Virus record (IMG/VR): IMGVR_UViG_3300023176_001964
Location: 1 to 26,492 of that record
Reading direction: 5' to 3' (one strand)
DNA from: a virus
DNA: 26,492 bases
The notes below the pieces were generated by a model. That model was not told the origin of the DNA. It did no database searches and saw only the letters and a program-made list of their open reading frames with translations. Made by a program: the position numbers and the translations under genes. Positions 1-9,519 of the stretch are shown piece after piece. Positions within the stretch are counted from its first letter, which is position 1, and every line of letters begins with the position of its first letter.

Positions 1-323
1 CCTAGATCCACTCCCGTATTGGTTCCAGTGAGAGTGTAATAGTAATATTTGATAGAATTTCTAAACTGAGAAGTCTTCCAATTTAGTTCTGTATCTACAA
101 TTCCAGCGTTTTCATTCTCTGTGCAGTCTGGTACTATTGGATTGGTATCTATTACCGATGTATTTCTAATTAACTCTGATGCACTTATTGGTTTAAAATC
201 ATCAGGTTTTATCTCACTAACACTAGAACTGTCCTTCCTTTGTTGAGCACGAAAGTTAGAACGTAAAGAACTAAATTTTATTTCACCAGAAGAATAATAT
301 GGACCTGCCTTTGAGACCGTCAT
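1..323 (-). CDS. Virion structural protein, N-terminal part (gene runs off the window)
   Basis: The frame opens with ATG at 323 and stays open to base 1, giving about 107 residues of an incomplete protein. It begins MTVSKAGPYYSSGEIKFSSL and continues with a polar, Ser/Thr/Asn-rich stretch. Openings of the type 'SKAGPYxxxGEIKFSxLRxNF' are, from memory, common in cyanomyovirus virion proteins, so a structural role is likely, but no domain with a defined function is visible in this part. It follows the halogenase gene, and a late-promoter-like AATAAATA lies 18 bases before the start codon, so it probably opens its own late transcript. The C-terminal part, and therefore the real family, cannot be judged from here. 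Confidence 0.7.
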   Translation of the reverse strand, partial: MTVSKAGPYYSSGEIKFSSLRSNFRAQQRKDSSSVSEIKPDDFKPISASELIRNTSVIDTNPIVPDCTENENAGIVDTELNWKTSQFRNSIKYYYYTLTGTNTGVDL

Positions 324-340
324 TAATTTAGATTTTTTCT

Positions 341-1804
341 TTATTTATTAGAAATGATCGATTCTAGAACCTTTTTATGTGATATTCTTCTAATTCTTCT
401 CTTTTCATTTTCCAGATATTCATGTGTTGCCTTTGCCTGCATGTAAATTTCTTTACCATCGATTTTTGCATCAAGAAACTCTTTGATAGACTCTTTATTA
501 AACATTTCTAAACCGTTTGATACTTGTACAAAACTGTCTAATCCCCAGAAAGTTTTTTCTTTATAACAAGTTCTTGCATCAAGGAATTCTTCTCTGCATT
601 TTTGTTCGAACGATTTTGTCCATTCAGTTTTATTTTCAGTCATATATCTCCAAAACTCAGAATCTGTTCTATTGGTGCAATAATGGAGACAGATGAAATC
701 AACAATATCTCTGTATAAAGTTCTATTACTCTTGTTTATAATTACTCTGTTATATGATAAATTTTTTAATGTAGAATTTATTGTCATAAATTCTTGAATT
801 TGTTGTATAATTATCTGAATGCCAGTTGCTTCTAGTGGTTCAATAAATCCGCTAGACAATCCAACTGCCATACAATTACCAATATAGTAATTGTCATAGT
901 ATCCAGGTTTATACTTAATAACTCGATCTGTTTCTAGATTTACGTTAAAGTTTTTAAGTAACCACTCATTATATTTTTCTCTCGCTTCATCATCAGAAGT
1001 AAATTTTGAGGAGTACAAATATCCAGTTCCATATCTCTGACCTATTGGTATCTGCCATATCCACCCATTTTCTGTTGCCTCACAGCAAGTATATGATGGA
1101 ATATCTCTAAAATTATATGGAACTTGTTGTGGTATTGCTCTATCAATTGGTAAAGCATCTGAGACATCTATCCACTCTGGATTTAGATGCTTGAAAAGAA
1201 CAGTATTAAATCCAGATGCATCAACAAACAAATCTGCCTCTATTTTCTTTCCAGATCTTAAGGTTAAACTTTTAATTTCTTTTCCATCACTATCAACCAC
1301 TTCTACTACATCATCTATAAAATTGATAACATTTTGATATCCATTAATCATAAACTCAGAAAAAGCCTGAGTATCTACATGAAAGGCATATGCATAGTCA
1401 TCAAATGGTTTGTTTGGAATATTTGTGGATGGATGATTATGAAGCATTCCACCATTGAATTTATTATTTGGTAATGAATAAATTGCACTAGTATTTGTAT
1501 CTACATCAGAATTAACTTCAGCAAATCCATGAAAATAATCTTTCCCTGGTATCCAATTTTTAAAATGAATACCAAGTTTTAACGTTGCTTTTCCGCCCAA
1601 ATGTTTTAAAAATTCTTGAGTCGATATACCCATGTGAGCGAGAAGTAATCTGAAAATAGGTGTTGTACTTTCTCCTACGGCAATATTTTTCTTACTAGCA
1701 TCATATATGATTGAAATATCGACTAGATCTTTCCAATAATTTTTCATCATTGCAGCAGTTATCAATCCAGCAGTACCGGAACCAACGATTACAATTTTTT
1801 TCAT
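341..1804 (-). CDS. Flavin-dependent halogenase (tryptophan-halogenase family)
   Basis: This 487-residue protein is a clear tryptophan-halogenase-family member. An N-terminal FAD-binding GxGxxG motif is at residues 8-13 (GSGTAG). The family lysine lies in TLKLGIHFKNW (K76, by position the counterpart of Lys79 of PrnA). The signature WxWxIP is at 248-253 (WIWQIP), and the acidic EPLEATGI motif at 322-329 carries the family's catalytic glutamate. Such enzymes use FADH2, O2 and halide to make HOX and halogenate an aromatic or other electron-rich substrate in the cytoplasm. The protein is somewhat shorter than PrnA or RebH (about 530 residues). A related cyanophage enzyme, VirX1 of phage Syn10, has been reported to favour iodination, so tryptophan need not be the substrate. 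It lies between a fibre gene and another virion-type gene, 25 bases after the upstream stop, with no flavin reductase nearby. All key motifs appear intact. Confidence 0.93.
   Translation of the reverse strand: MKKIVIVGSGTAGLITAAMMKNYWKDLVDISIIYDASKKNIAVGESTTPIFRLLLAHMGISTQEFLKHLGGKATLKLGIHFKNWIPGKDYFHGFAEVNSDVDTNTSAIYSLPNNKFNGGMLHNHPSTNIPNKPFDDYAYAFHVDTQAFSEFMINGYQNVINFIDDVVEVVDSDGKEIKSLTLRSGKKIEADLFVDASGFNTVLFKHLNPEWIDVSDALPIDRAIPQQVPYNFRDIPSYTCCEATENGWIWQIPIGQRYGTGYLYSSKFTSDDEAREKYNEWLLKNFNVNLETDRVIKYKPGYYDNYYIGNCMAVGLSSGFIEPLEATGIQIIIQQIQEFMTINSTLKNLSYNRVIINKSNRTLYRDIVDFICLHYCTNRTDSEFWRYMTENKTEWTKSFEQKCREEFLDARTCYKEKTFWGLDSFVQVSNGLEMFNKESIKEFLDAKIDGKEIYMQAKATHEYLENEKRRIRRISHKKVLESIISNK
342..349 (-). 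promoter_or_regulatory. T4-type late promoter octamer (AATAAATA)
   Basis: On the minus strand the octamer AATAAATA lies 18 bases upstream of the ATG at 323 and overlaps the TAA stop of the halogenase gene. It matches the T4-like late -10 consensus TATAAATA except at the first base. No -35 element is expected for this promoter class. Confidence 0.55.
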
Positions 1805-1829
1805 GTTTTAGTGTGAATTATATTACTAT

Positions 1830-3689
1830 TTAAACACCGTGGAAATCAGTCCAACCAACCCCAGTGTATCCTTGGAATCTGCCAACAGAAGTGTTGTAGA
1901 TAATGGCACCTTCATACGGAGTCAAAGAAGTTTTTTGTGCATTATTAATTCTTGGTATAATTATCATTGGTTGAGTCGCTGATACGCCTCTAGTATTAAC
2001 TAGACTTAAATCAATAACTGCTCTTGGAGAATAAGTACCAAATCCAATTGATGAACTATCATCTAAACTTAGATTTAAAGAAGAACCAAATAAACTTAAT
2101 TTAGTATCATGAATTTGAATGTTTCCTGTATTATAATATTGATCATCACTATACAATGAAGTTGTTCCAATACCAATCTGTTCAAACTCAGCAAATCCTC
2201 TAACTTCAAAACTATTTGTTGGATTGGTTGTACCTATTCCAACACCAGAGAAAGTCCCTGTGGCAATTGAACAATCCAAATAATTATTAATTTGAGCATT
2301 AGTTGTATTAACTTGGAAGAAAGTTCCTATACCAAGAGGAGAGTCAACATTAACTGATTGGAAAGTATCTGGTAAATCTAATGTTCCAAAAATAGATCCA
2401 CCAACATACAAATTTTGACCAATAAATGCGTTTTCGGTAACAGTTGAAGTTCCTACAACATGTAAGGTCTCATCTGGATTTGGATTACCAATACCCAGTT
2501 TGCCATCATAAGTAAGAGACATTAAATCATTATTTGTTTGACCATAAAGCCATTCAAATCTTCCAGTATTAATACCAGCGGCACCACCATGAAGATACAT
2601 GTTGATGTTTCCTGTATCCTTATTGATAATATCTAATGTTTTATCGGTGTTACCAAATCTTAAAACACCGATACTATTGCCTACACCAGTTTGTTGTCCA
2701 ATATTTAATTTAGATTCTCCAGTCTCAGAAACAATATCTAAAGAAGAACCAGATGATTTTCTAATTTGAATTTCTGCAGATGGAAGTGCTGTTCCAATTC
2801 CAAGTCTTCCGCCTTCAAGTGATGCTAATGCTGTTCCACCAGTACCAACATGTAAAAGTTTTGCAATTGTTGTGATACCTGGTCCAGTAGCAGAAACTTC
2901 TAGACTATCAGTAACTATTTTTGTTGTTGTAACAATACCAACATTCAGATTTGGAGTTCCAGAAAGACCCTCTGCCGTTGATGCAGTACCAACCAAACCA
3001 CCAAGGGCAGTGATTGGGTTAGTAACGGTTAAGGAATCAAATAATGCTGTTGAGAACGTTACTATACCTGTTGGTTTATTGATATTAGAAGGAAGTCTAT
3101 CATTATCCAGAGTTCCTGTAGCAATAGCATCAGCAGCATTTAATCCAGTTACACCAATACCCCATCCATACATTTTGGTGATGGTTGCAATACCTGAAAC
3201 AATTACATCACCAGATGAATTGATTCCAACACCGCGAGTGAAGTCTGCTACGTTGTTATTTCCACCAACTTGGAAAGTAAATCTTGGATCTACTGTACCT
3301 ACTCCAACATTTCCAGCGGCGTATATACTTGTATATCCCAGTCCTGCATCAATATCTACCCATTGAGATGTAGGCATTCCCTGCAAATATCTTGCATCAC
3401 CATAGTAAGTGACTATGCCACTTTTTGCGGTGATAATACCAGAGTAAAAAGAAGTAATACCAACTTCTAATCCCCTCTGTACAGTCCCAAAACCAATGAA
3501 GGCATCTTGAACTGTGGCAAGTCCAACAACGTTCAGGCAGGTGCTAGTATCTGTAGTACCTCTTATGTCCAGGAAGGCAGTTGGAATTGAGGTTCCAATT
3601 CCAACCAGACCAGTTGAACTTACTACAAAATTATCTTCATCAACCTGAACCCCATTACGAAAATTAAACGACTTCCTAAAATTTGCCAT
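1830..3689 (-). CDS. Tail-fibre-like virion protein with GIGT repeats
   Basis: This 619-residue protein opens MANFRKSFNFRNGVQVDEDN and then carries many copies of a short beta motif of the form VGIGTxxPxxxLDIRG (first at about residues 29-44, then near 126-140, 295-308, 395-412 and 484-498). These are separated by Gly/Thr/Ser-rich strands. Such repeats occur in the shafts of trimeric phage fibres. The C-terminal end (MIIIPRINNAQKTSLTPYEG, then a YNTS...GW...DF tail) is another recurring end module of phage fibre proteins. No enzyme motif, membrane segment or S74 domain was found. It follows the 1755-residue S74 fibre, with a late-promoter octamer between them, so it probably belongs to the same structure or an accessory fibre. 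Which fibre it belongs to is inference. Confidence 0.8.
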   Translation of the reverse strand: MANFRKSFNFRNGVQVDEDNFVVSSTGLVGIGTSIPTAFLDIRGTTDTSTCLNVVGLATVQDAFIGFGTVQRGLEVGITSFYSGIITAKSGIVTYYGDARYLQGMPTSQWVDIDAGLGYTSIYAAGNVGVGTVDPRFTFQVGGNNNVADFTRGVGINSSGDVIVSGIATITKMYGWGIGVTGLNAADAIATGTLDNDRLPSNINKPTGIVTFSTALFDSLTVTNPITALGGLVGTASTAEGLSGTPNLNVGIVTTTKIVTDSLEVSATGPGITTIAKLLHVGTGGTALASLEGGRLGIGTALPSAEIQIRKSSGSSLDIVSETGESKLNIGQQTGVGNSIGVLRFGNTDKTLDIINKDTGNINMYLHGGAAGINTGRFEWLYGQTNNDLMSLTYDGKLGIGNPNPDETLHVVGTSTVTENAFIGQNLYVGGSIFGTLDLPDTFQSVNVDSPLGIGTFFQVNTTNAQINNYLDCSIATGTFSGVGIGTTNPTNSFEVRGFAEFEQIGIGTTSLYSDDQYYNTGNIQIHDTKLSLFGSSLNLSLDDSSSIGFGTYSPRAVIDLSLVNTRGVSATQPMIIIPRINNAQKTSLTPYEGAIIYNTSVGRFQGYTGVGWTDFHGV

Positions 3690-3706
3690 CTTATATGGTT
3701 TTTAGT

Positions 3707-3714
3707 TATTTATT
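3707..3714 (-). promoter_or_regulatory. T4-type late promoter octamer (AATAAATA)
   Basis: AATAAATA on the minus strand lies 17 bases before the ATG at 3689 and overlaps the TAA stop of the S74 fibre gene (3713-3715). It would start a late transcript for the 619-residue fibre gene and, by read-through, the halogenase. Confidence 0.55.
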
Positions 3715-6700
3715 AGTGGTTACCCTCAAGCTTTTCTACCTTGGCAGATAGTTCTTTAATTGCTTCAACCAGAAGTGGTACAATCTTCTGATAATCGACT
3801 GCAAGATAACCATTATCTCTTTCAGTAACTGCTTCAGGAAGAACAGCAAGAACTTCTTGTGCAATCACACCAACATCATGTCCTTCTTTGTTTGATTTTT
3901 CATTCCAATCATATGTGTTACCACTGATTGAAAGAACCTTAGCAAGAGGATCATCGATTGGAGTAATGTTATCCTTGAGTCTAGAGTCTGAACTATAGAA
4001 TGCAGTGATATCATCAGTTACACTCAGAATACCAGTGATAACTGTGTTGCCAGAAATACTAGTTGCAGCACTAACATGGACTGTTCCATCATTAGAAGTG
4101 ATTGTAAGAATACCAACCGAAGTGTCAATAGTATTATCACCAAGAATTCCAATTCTTACATTATCAATGGTTGCTCCATTATTAGCATCTAAAGTATTTG
4201 TGAATGTTGAAAGACCAGTAACATTAATATTTCTTCCAATATTAACATCTTTTTCAATTCCAACTCCACCATTAACAACCAGTGCTCCAGTATCTTTATC
4301 AAAGGATTCTGTTGTATTGGTAACTTCAATGTGACCCGTAACTTTTACGTTATCGTTTATATTGACATATTCATTAAATTTGGTTTCACCATTGAATGTA
4401 ACAGGTCCATCAAACTGTGAAAGAACCGTGCCAGAATTGCCACCTTCAACTTTGAGTCTTTCTTTAATAACAACTTCATCAAATACTGCACTTAAGATAC
4501 TTGATTCTTGACCAGTTGTTGTTGGGATTGGAGCATCAAATGTTCTTTCTTGACCAGTTGCAGAACTAACTCTCTTGTTACCAATGTAGAAGTCACCATC
4601 ATTGTTCATTCCAGTATAAACAATGATTCCACCTGCTTTTTCTTGAGCTTGAGCAAGGAATATTTCTCTTTCGTTTAGAGATTTAACTTGAACTTGTGGT
4701 AAACCTGTTGAGTAGTTGCCAGGTCCGAATCCAAGATATTCAAATGTATGACCAGATGCACGGGCAATAGCAGGTCTTCTAACTTCACTTGGAATTGGTT
4801 TAATCTTTTTGATTAAAGATTCTGCTTTGTGCTCACTAATAACAGTGCCCAGTTGTCCGCGTAGGACGCTAATTTCATTAGTGAGAGAACCACTCAGAGT
4901 GCTGCTGGTGATTTTCATGATCTCTTCACCAACTTGAATAAATGATCCAAGTGGGAATCTTGCAACAGTTCCAATACCAGAATTTGGCAGAGAAACTTGA
5001 AGAGTGGAAGAACCTGTAGTAATATCTCCTAGCAGAGTGAGATGATCATTACCATAGAGAGTGATGCTTCTAGTTCCAAGGTTTTCATTGGTTGAATCGG
5101 AGATAGCATCGTTAGCAGAAATACCATGTCTTAAGACATGTGTTGGAGTTCCAACTGTTGCTGATGTATGAATAGTAAAGGTGCTTACACCAACTCTCTC
5201 TTTAACTAAGTAATCCCCTAGATTATTTGAGTTGGCATCTACAAATCTAAATCTGTTTCCAGCAAACAATCCATGAGCAGTAGAGCATGTGACCGTTGAT
5301 ATACCAGTTACAGAATCATATGCTGTTATTGCGGAAATATTAATGGAAGGTCCAAGAGGCAATACATAAGATCCTTGAATAATTACAGGATCACCGCCAG
5401 TATGTGCTACTGCAATCTGATTCTTGGCAGGAACAGAAGTGATTCTATAATGTCCATCAGATGTTGTTCCAATACCAGTTATTTGAATAACATCACCAAC
5501 ATTTGTAGAAATTCCACTTGTTGCTACTGTAATATTGGCACTTGCAGATCCACCAATAGTGTTGCTATCAAAGTATAGTGTATCACCATTATCATATCCA
5601 GAACCAGAATTAATTATTCTTACGTCTTCTACTTGTTGAGATCCATTAACTATAACCTTTGCAGTTGCTCCATTCCATGTGGAAAGAGTGACTTCATTGT
5701 AAAGTTTTACATTATAATAAGTTCCAGTGCTATGACCACTACCACCATTAAGTGTTTGATATGTTGAAATTCCGGAGAATCCATGCTCCCTATCAAAGGT
5801 GATGGTAGAAATGCCTGATGAAGTCGTGACCCCAGTAATTGTTAGACCTTTGTGGAAAGATTTTAATGTAAGATCTACACTTTCTCTAGTAATACTTCTC
5901 TTGAGATCATTAGTGATAACTTCTCCAACTGGTGATCTCTTAGCATAAGAAACCGCAGACTGTGGGGAATCATTTTCATTATCCTTATCTAACTGTGGAT
6001 AAAGATCCTCAATTTGTTGGCTGTACTGATATGATGTAAATTCTGTTTGTGGTGAGTTGTTAGCGTTAGTAACATATAGATGATATACACCATCTTGTAC
6101 TTGATAAATGTAAGGAGTGATAGTTTCTTTTCTGTAAATATACAGATTTTTCTTAAGATCATTCCTTTCAAATCTTGGTAATGCTGTTGATCTTACATGA
6201 GTATTGTTGTCAAATGTTCCCAGATCATGAACATCTCCAAATACATCTGTTGTTTCATATGTGAATGTATTTGCATTTGGAATGGTTGTAACTTCAAATG
6301 TTCCATTAAATCCAACATTATCTGAACCAGTTGAATTAGTGCTACTAGTTACATTCTTAATAATGACACGATCGCCAATATCAAGACCGTGTGGTAGATC
6401 CGCAATTACAGTTACTTGTGTTGAGAAAACTGTACAAGTAGAAATAAATCTTGAGTTTCTATTATAATCAAAATCTTCAGAAGTGATTGATGTTAGACTA
6501 AAGTCAGAATTACTTCTTGCTCCAGTTGTGGATGTTTCTTGAATAATAAATCCTTCTCCAGGATCTTTTGCGTTAGGAACATCCTGAGGAATTACATATC
6601 TAACTTTGAAGATTTTTTCATCCAAACTTCTTGGATCTTCTGTTCTTAAAATGTAAGAATCGTTAGATCTTACACCAATTCCTGCAACTCCCTGGGATTC

Positions 6701-8980
6701 TAGAACTCTATAAACTTCATTATTCAGGTCAGAAATGACAAACCAGTTGGAATATACACTGTCCCATTGCATTGGGTGACCAATATCACCAGGATTTTTA
6801 TCAGATACTCTACTTTCTATACGAAGTTCTGTTCCACCATAGATTGTAATTGCTAGACCATTGTCCGCATTAGCTTTTGTTGATGCAACTTTTATAGTAG
6901 ATGTGCTACTTCTGATTGCATAGTAAATTGTATTTGGTTTTATATTTTCTGGAAGATCTCCAGAATCACTGAGAACACGAATTGTTTCTCCAGTTCTAAT
7001 ATTGTGAGCACCAATGGTTAATATATTGGAAGGAGTTCCAGATGGACCACTTGTTACCTTATATGTTTTTTCTGAAGTTACTGATGCATATGCGACAGTA
7101 GAACCAGATCCAACAATAACATCGGACATTCTGATTGGTGCTACACTGGTTCCAGAACCAGCAATAACATGCAATTTATCATCTAGTCTCGCACCAATTC
7201 TATAACCTTGTGTAATATTTGGTGGAGCGATATCAACGTTATCATATCCAAAGAGATATAAATGACTTGAAATGCCAATGTGGGTTGTTAGACCCACATC
7301 AAAGGAGACCCAATCGATCTGTTCTTGGGGAGCAGTGATTGCTCTTGGAGTGATTACGTTTGTAATGTAACCATGAGTGTCTTTATTGAATGCTGCTTTT
7401 CTAAATCCTTCGGCATGTAGAGAATGCTGTCCAAAGTTGGAGTTGGAGTTAGTAATAGAAGCGTCTCCACCAGTTCTAATATCAAAGTGGAAAGTAAATC
7501 CAATTGCGAACACAGAAACGATCTGTACGAATGCATCATTCGACATCTTAATGTGACTGGTTTCCCAACCACTTCTGTAACTGGCGTCGGAATCTAAGTG
7601 ATAAACTGTATTTGGATCCGTTGATGAAGATTCTGAAGCAAGAAGATCACCAGTTCTCTTTACAATAGGGATAGAATCATATCCTCTTGATGACTTGTTG
7701 TATTTTACAAAAGCTCTATCATCTTTTTGTAGAGAAATTGCCGTGAATTGTGCGACAACCATAGAACGGAAACCAGATGCTTTCCTTCCATCAGCGTGCA
7801 TACCCTGCATACCGAAGACAGAACGCATTGAAACGTTGAAGATATATGGAGAAGCACCTGAAACTGTATCAGTCTCGATAGTAACAGTTGCCGATGAAAC
7901 TCCAGGAGATGCAGGTAAAGTTGGTCTAATATAGCTGAGAGCGTATGTGAATTGAGTTGAACTCAATACAGCCTGAACTTTTCCTGAAATATTATAGTCT
8001 TCAACATCAACTCCTTTAATTTTAATAGGAGTATCTGCTGTCAAACCATGTTCTGTTGCGGTTGTAACTGTGATAACCGTGTTTGGGGTAGATCCATCAC
8101 CAGAAATAACTGAAGAAATTTCGATAGGATCAGCTGCAAAAGCACCAACAATCTCCCATTCTGGTCTTTGTGGATAAAAACCTAGATTATCATCTGGATA
8201 TTTCTGATCGACATCTCTACCAGATGCTAAGTTAAAAGCATTTGATAGTTTGCTATAGTACATCTGGAGATCAGTTAGATCATATCCAGAAGGAACATTT
8301 ACACCATCGGCATACTCAAAGCATGTGACTTTATGGTGAGAGAATGTTGGTTTTGATTGATTGTTAGAAGAGAAGTCTGATGGATCTGTATAGACTTTGC
8401 CATCTTCTTTACCATCAAAGATTGAGAATTGCCAGAAATAACATGCACCAGTTACTCTGAAAATTGCTGTTGATTCTACATCATTATCAGTTGGGTTTGG
8501 AACATACTTAGGTCTAATCTTGGTCTTTCTTAGGTCAAGACCAACTAGAGATGTGCCTCTAGGTACAATAACACCACCATTAATACTATTAAACTTATAG
8601 AGAATATTATCACTCTGAGTTAAGTCAAATACAGACTCTAGAGTTAAAGAAAGAACATCTTGAGCTGCTGTTGATGATCCTGCTGGGGATATTGCTTTAG
8701 CACCACTATCATCTTTAATTGCAAAACCTGGTCTATTATCAACGATGTGCTCTCCTGGCATGAGAAGAACAGTTGTCTTCTCTACGATATCATTATTACT
8801 ACCTTTCAAATAAGAGAATCTTGCAGACTCAATCAGTGCTCTTTGAATTGTTTTGAAAGGTTTTGTCAGTGAATTACCTTCATTTGTGATATCATCACTG
8901 GAGTTAATATCGTTAGGATTAACGTAAAGTATTCTCCCTTCGGTACTCTTAATAAAGTTCTCTAGCTTATTGAGAGGCAT
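3713..8980 (-). CDS. Large tail fibre with beta-helix head and C-terminal S74 chaperone domain
   Basis: This 1755-residue protein is the largest in the window. Residues about 17-60 (LYVNPND... SLTKPFKTIQRALIESARF) start a pectin-lyase-like beta-helix region that extends to roughly 600. Several small beta modules with an HGL/HGF signature follow (near residues 310, 860, 1063 and 1233), then an FEYLGFG module at about 1408-1480, then GGVGI repeats. The last 92 residues are a Peptidase_S74 intramolecular chaperone, with SDSRLK at 1664-1669, GVIAQEV at 1701-1707, LAVDYQKIVPLLVEAIKEL at about 1726-1744, and a final coiled coil. By analogy with endosialidase chaperones, Ser1664 and Lys1669 would form the self-cleavage dyad. 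The chaperone would then trimerise and release the mature fibre. A late-promoter octamer precedes it. The receptor is unknown. Confidence 0.9.
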   Translation of the reverse strand: MPLNKLENFIKSTEGRILYVNPNDINSSDDITNEGNSLTKPFKTIQRALIESARFSYLKGSNNDIVEKTTVLLMPGEHIVDNRPGFAIKDDSGAKAISPAGSSTAAQDVLSLTLESVFDLTQSDNILYKFNSINGGVIVPRGTSLVGLDLRKTKIRPKYVPNPTDNDVESTAIFRVTGACYFWQFSIFDGKEDGKVYTDPSDFSSNNQSKPTFSHHKVTCFEYADGVNVPSGYDLTDLQMYYSKLSNAFNLASGRDVDQKYPDDNLGFYPQRPEWEIVGAFAADPIEISSVISGDGSTPNTVITVTTATEHGLTADTPIKIKGVDVEDYNISGKVQAVLSSTQFTYALSYIRPTLPASPGVSSATVTIETDTVSGASPYIFNVSMRSVFGMQGMHADGRKASGFRSMVVAQFTAISLQKDDRAFVKYNKSSRGYDSIPIVKRTGDLLASESSSTDPNTVYHLDSDASYRSGWETSHIKMSNDAFVQIVSVFAIGFTFHFDIRTGGDASITNSNSNFGQHSLHAEGFRKAAFNKDTHGYITNVITPRAITAPQEQIDWVSFDVGLTTHIGISSHLYLFGYDNVDIAPPNITQGYRIGARLDDKLHVIAGSGTSVAPIRMSDVIVGSGSTVAYASVTSEKTYKVTSGPSGTPSNILTIGAHNIRTGETIRVLSDSGDLPENIKPNTIYYAIRSSTSTIKVASTKANADNGLAITIYGGTELRIESRVSDKNPGDIGHPMQWDSVYSNWFVISDLNNEVYRVLESQGVAGIGVRSNDSYILRTEDPRSLDEKIFKVRYVIPQDVPNAKDPGEGFIIQETSTTGARSNSDFSLTSITSEDFDYNRNSRFISTCTVFSTQVTVIADLPHGLDIGDRVIIKNVTSSTNSTGSDNVGFNGTFEVTTIPNANTFTYETTDVFGDVHDLGTFDNNTHVRSTALPRFERNDLKKNLYIYRKETITPYIYQVQDGVYHLYVTNANNSPQTEFTSYQYSQQIEDLYPQLDKDNENDSPQSAVSYAKRSPVGEVITNDLKRSITRESVDLTLKSFHKGLTITGVTTSSGISTITFDREHGFSGISTYQTLNGGSGHSTGTYYNVKLYNEVTLSTWNGATAKVIVNGSQQVEDVRIINSGSGYDNGDTLYFDSNTIGGSASANITVATSGISTNVGDVIQITGIGTTSDGHYRITSVPAKNQIAVAHTGGDPVIIQGSYVLPLGPSINISAITAYDSVTGISTVTCSTAHGLFAGNRFRFVDANSNNLGDYLVKERVGVSTFTIHTSATVGTPTHVLRHGISANDAISDSTNENLGTRSITLYGNDHLTLLGDITTGSSTLQVSLPNSGIGTVARFPLGSFIQVGEEIMKITSSTLSGSLTNEISVLRGQLGTVISEHKAESLIKKIKPIPSEVRRPAIARASGHTFEYLGFGPGNYSTGLPQVQVKSLNEREIFLAQAQEKAGGIIVYTGMNNDGDFYIGNKRVSSATGQERTFDAPIPTTTGQESSILSAVFDEVVIKERLKVEGGNSGTVLSQFDGPVTFNGETKFNEYVNINDNVKVTGHIEVTNTTESFDKDTGALVVNGGVGIEKDVNIGRNINVTGLSTFTNTLDANNGATIDNVRIGILGDNTIDTSVGILTITSNDGTVHVSAATSISGNTVITGILSVTDDITAFYSSDSRLKDNITPIDDPLAKVLSISGNTYDWNEKSNKEGHDVGVIAQEVLAVLPEAVTERDNGYLAVDYQKIVPLLVEAIKELSAKVEKLEGNH

Positions 8981-9012
8981 CGGATTATAATCGCCAAAAT
9001 ATTTCTATGTTT

Positions 9013-9020
9013 TATTTATC
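9013..9020 (-). promoter_or_regulatory. T4-type late promoter octamer (GATAAATA)
   Basis: GATAAATA on the minus strand is 32 bases upstream of the S74 fibre start at 8980. It shares bases with the TGA stop of the upstream 105-residue gene (9019-9021). Confidence 0.55.
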
Positions 9021-9336
9021 AACCCATTAAATCCTCTTCATCGTGCTGTACGATATCTTCTGGGTCTTCTGGCATGTCCTCTGGATTTTCTAAATCCACT
9101 GGAAATAAACAAGGATGCACTTCCTCATCTATCAAGTAGAAAGAACTTCGATATAAATCCTCTGGTTCAAATGATGTATTTTTATCTGCCTCTTTACACA
9201 AATCTTGGTCATACAAATGACCATCAGGTAACTCATCAAAAGTGAATGGCAATTGATTGATGAAATACATCTTTACTATGATGCTGGCATTATTATACCA
9301 ACAATATGCTGTATCGATTTTATAAGACATATTCAT
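9019..9336 (-). CDS. Small acidic protein of unknown function
   Basis: This 105-residue protein could not be assigned to a family. The N-terminal half has aromatic and hydrophobic residues (YCWYNN, VKMYFINQLPF). The C-terminal third is strongly acidic and proline-containing (ENPEDMPEDPEDIVQHDEED), which suggests a flexible tail. No signal peptide, zinc cluster or toxin-like fold was recognised. Two ATGs are possible, at 9336 and 9330. The late octamer at 9347-9354 would put transcription initiation only a few bases before 9336, which favours 9330, but the upstream start is listed because nothing excludes it. The gene lies directly after tRNA-Leu, at the downstream end of the tRNA/Phd island, and could also be read from the sigma-70 promoter at 10040-10068. 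Confidence 0.65.
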   Translation of the reverse strand: MNMSYKIDTAYCWYNNASIIVKMYFINQLPFTFDELPDGHLYDQDLCKEADKNTSFEPEDLYRSSFYLIDEEVHPCLFPVDLENPEDMPEDPEDIVQHDEEDLMG

Positions 9337-9346
9337 AGTTTTGTCT

Positions 9347-9354
9347 TATTTATT
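9347..9354 (-). promoter_or_regulatory. T4-type late promoter octamer (AATAAATA)
   Basis: AATAAATA lies between tRNA-Leu and the 105-residue gene, 10 bases from the first ATG. The spacing would give an extremely short leader. Confidence 0.45.
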
Positions 9355-9358
9355 TTTA

Positions 9359-9443
9359 TAGGACGAGAGGGACTTGAACCCTCACGAGCGTAATGCTCAA
9401 CAGATTTTAAGTCTGGTGTGTCTACCAATTCCACCACCGTCCC
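9359..9443 (-). tRNA. trnL-UAA: tRNA-Leu (anticodon UAA)
   Basis: An 85-base class II tRNA folds on the minus strand. The acceptor is GGGACGG/TCGTCCT (the first pair is G-U). The D arm contains TGGTGGAATTGGTAGACA, a typical leucine pattern. The anticodon stem CCAGA/TCTG-T holds loop CTTAAAA with anticodon TAA. A long variable arm (GAGC, 5-base loop, GCTC) follows, then the T arm GAGGG/CCCTC with TTCAAGT, and discriminator A. The 3' CCA is not encoded. It decodes UUA, a codon favoured by AT-rich phage genes. It is third in a three-tRNA cluster and only three bases from the preceding tRNA. Confidence 0.93.
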
Positions 9444-9446
9444 AGG

Positions 9447-9519
9447 TGCTCCTTGCGTGGATCGAACACGCCTCAGGCGAATTATGAGTTCGCTGCATTC
9501 ACCAGATTGCTAAAGGAGC
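9447..9519 (-). tRNA. trnM-CAU: tRNA-Met (anticodon CAU)
   Basis: This is a 73-base tRNA with acceptor GCTCCTT/AAGGAGC fully paired and anticodon stem GCGAA/TTCGC enclosing CTCATAA (anticodon CAT). The T arm is GCGTG/CACGC with loop TTCGATC, and the discriminator is A, followed by CCT rather than CCA. A CAU anticodon could be elongator Met or lysidine-modified Ile2. Because the neighbouring tRNA-Ile has UAU and already reads AUA, elongator Met seems more likely, but sequence alone does not settle it. The first acceptor pair is a normal Watson-Crick G-C, unlike bacterial initiator tRNA. Confidence 0.85.
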
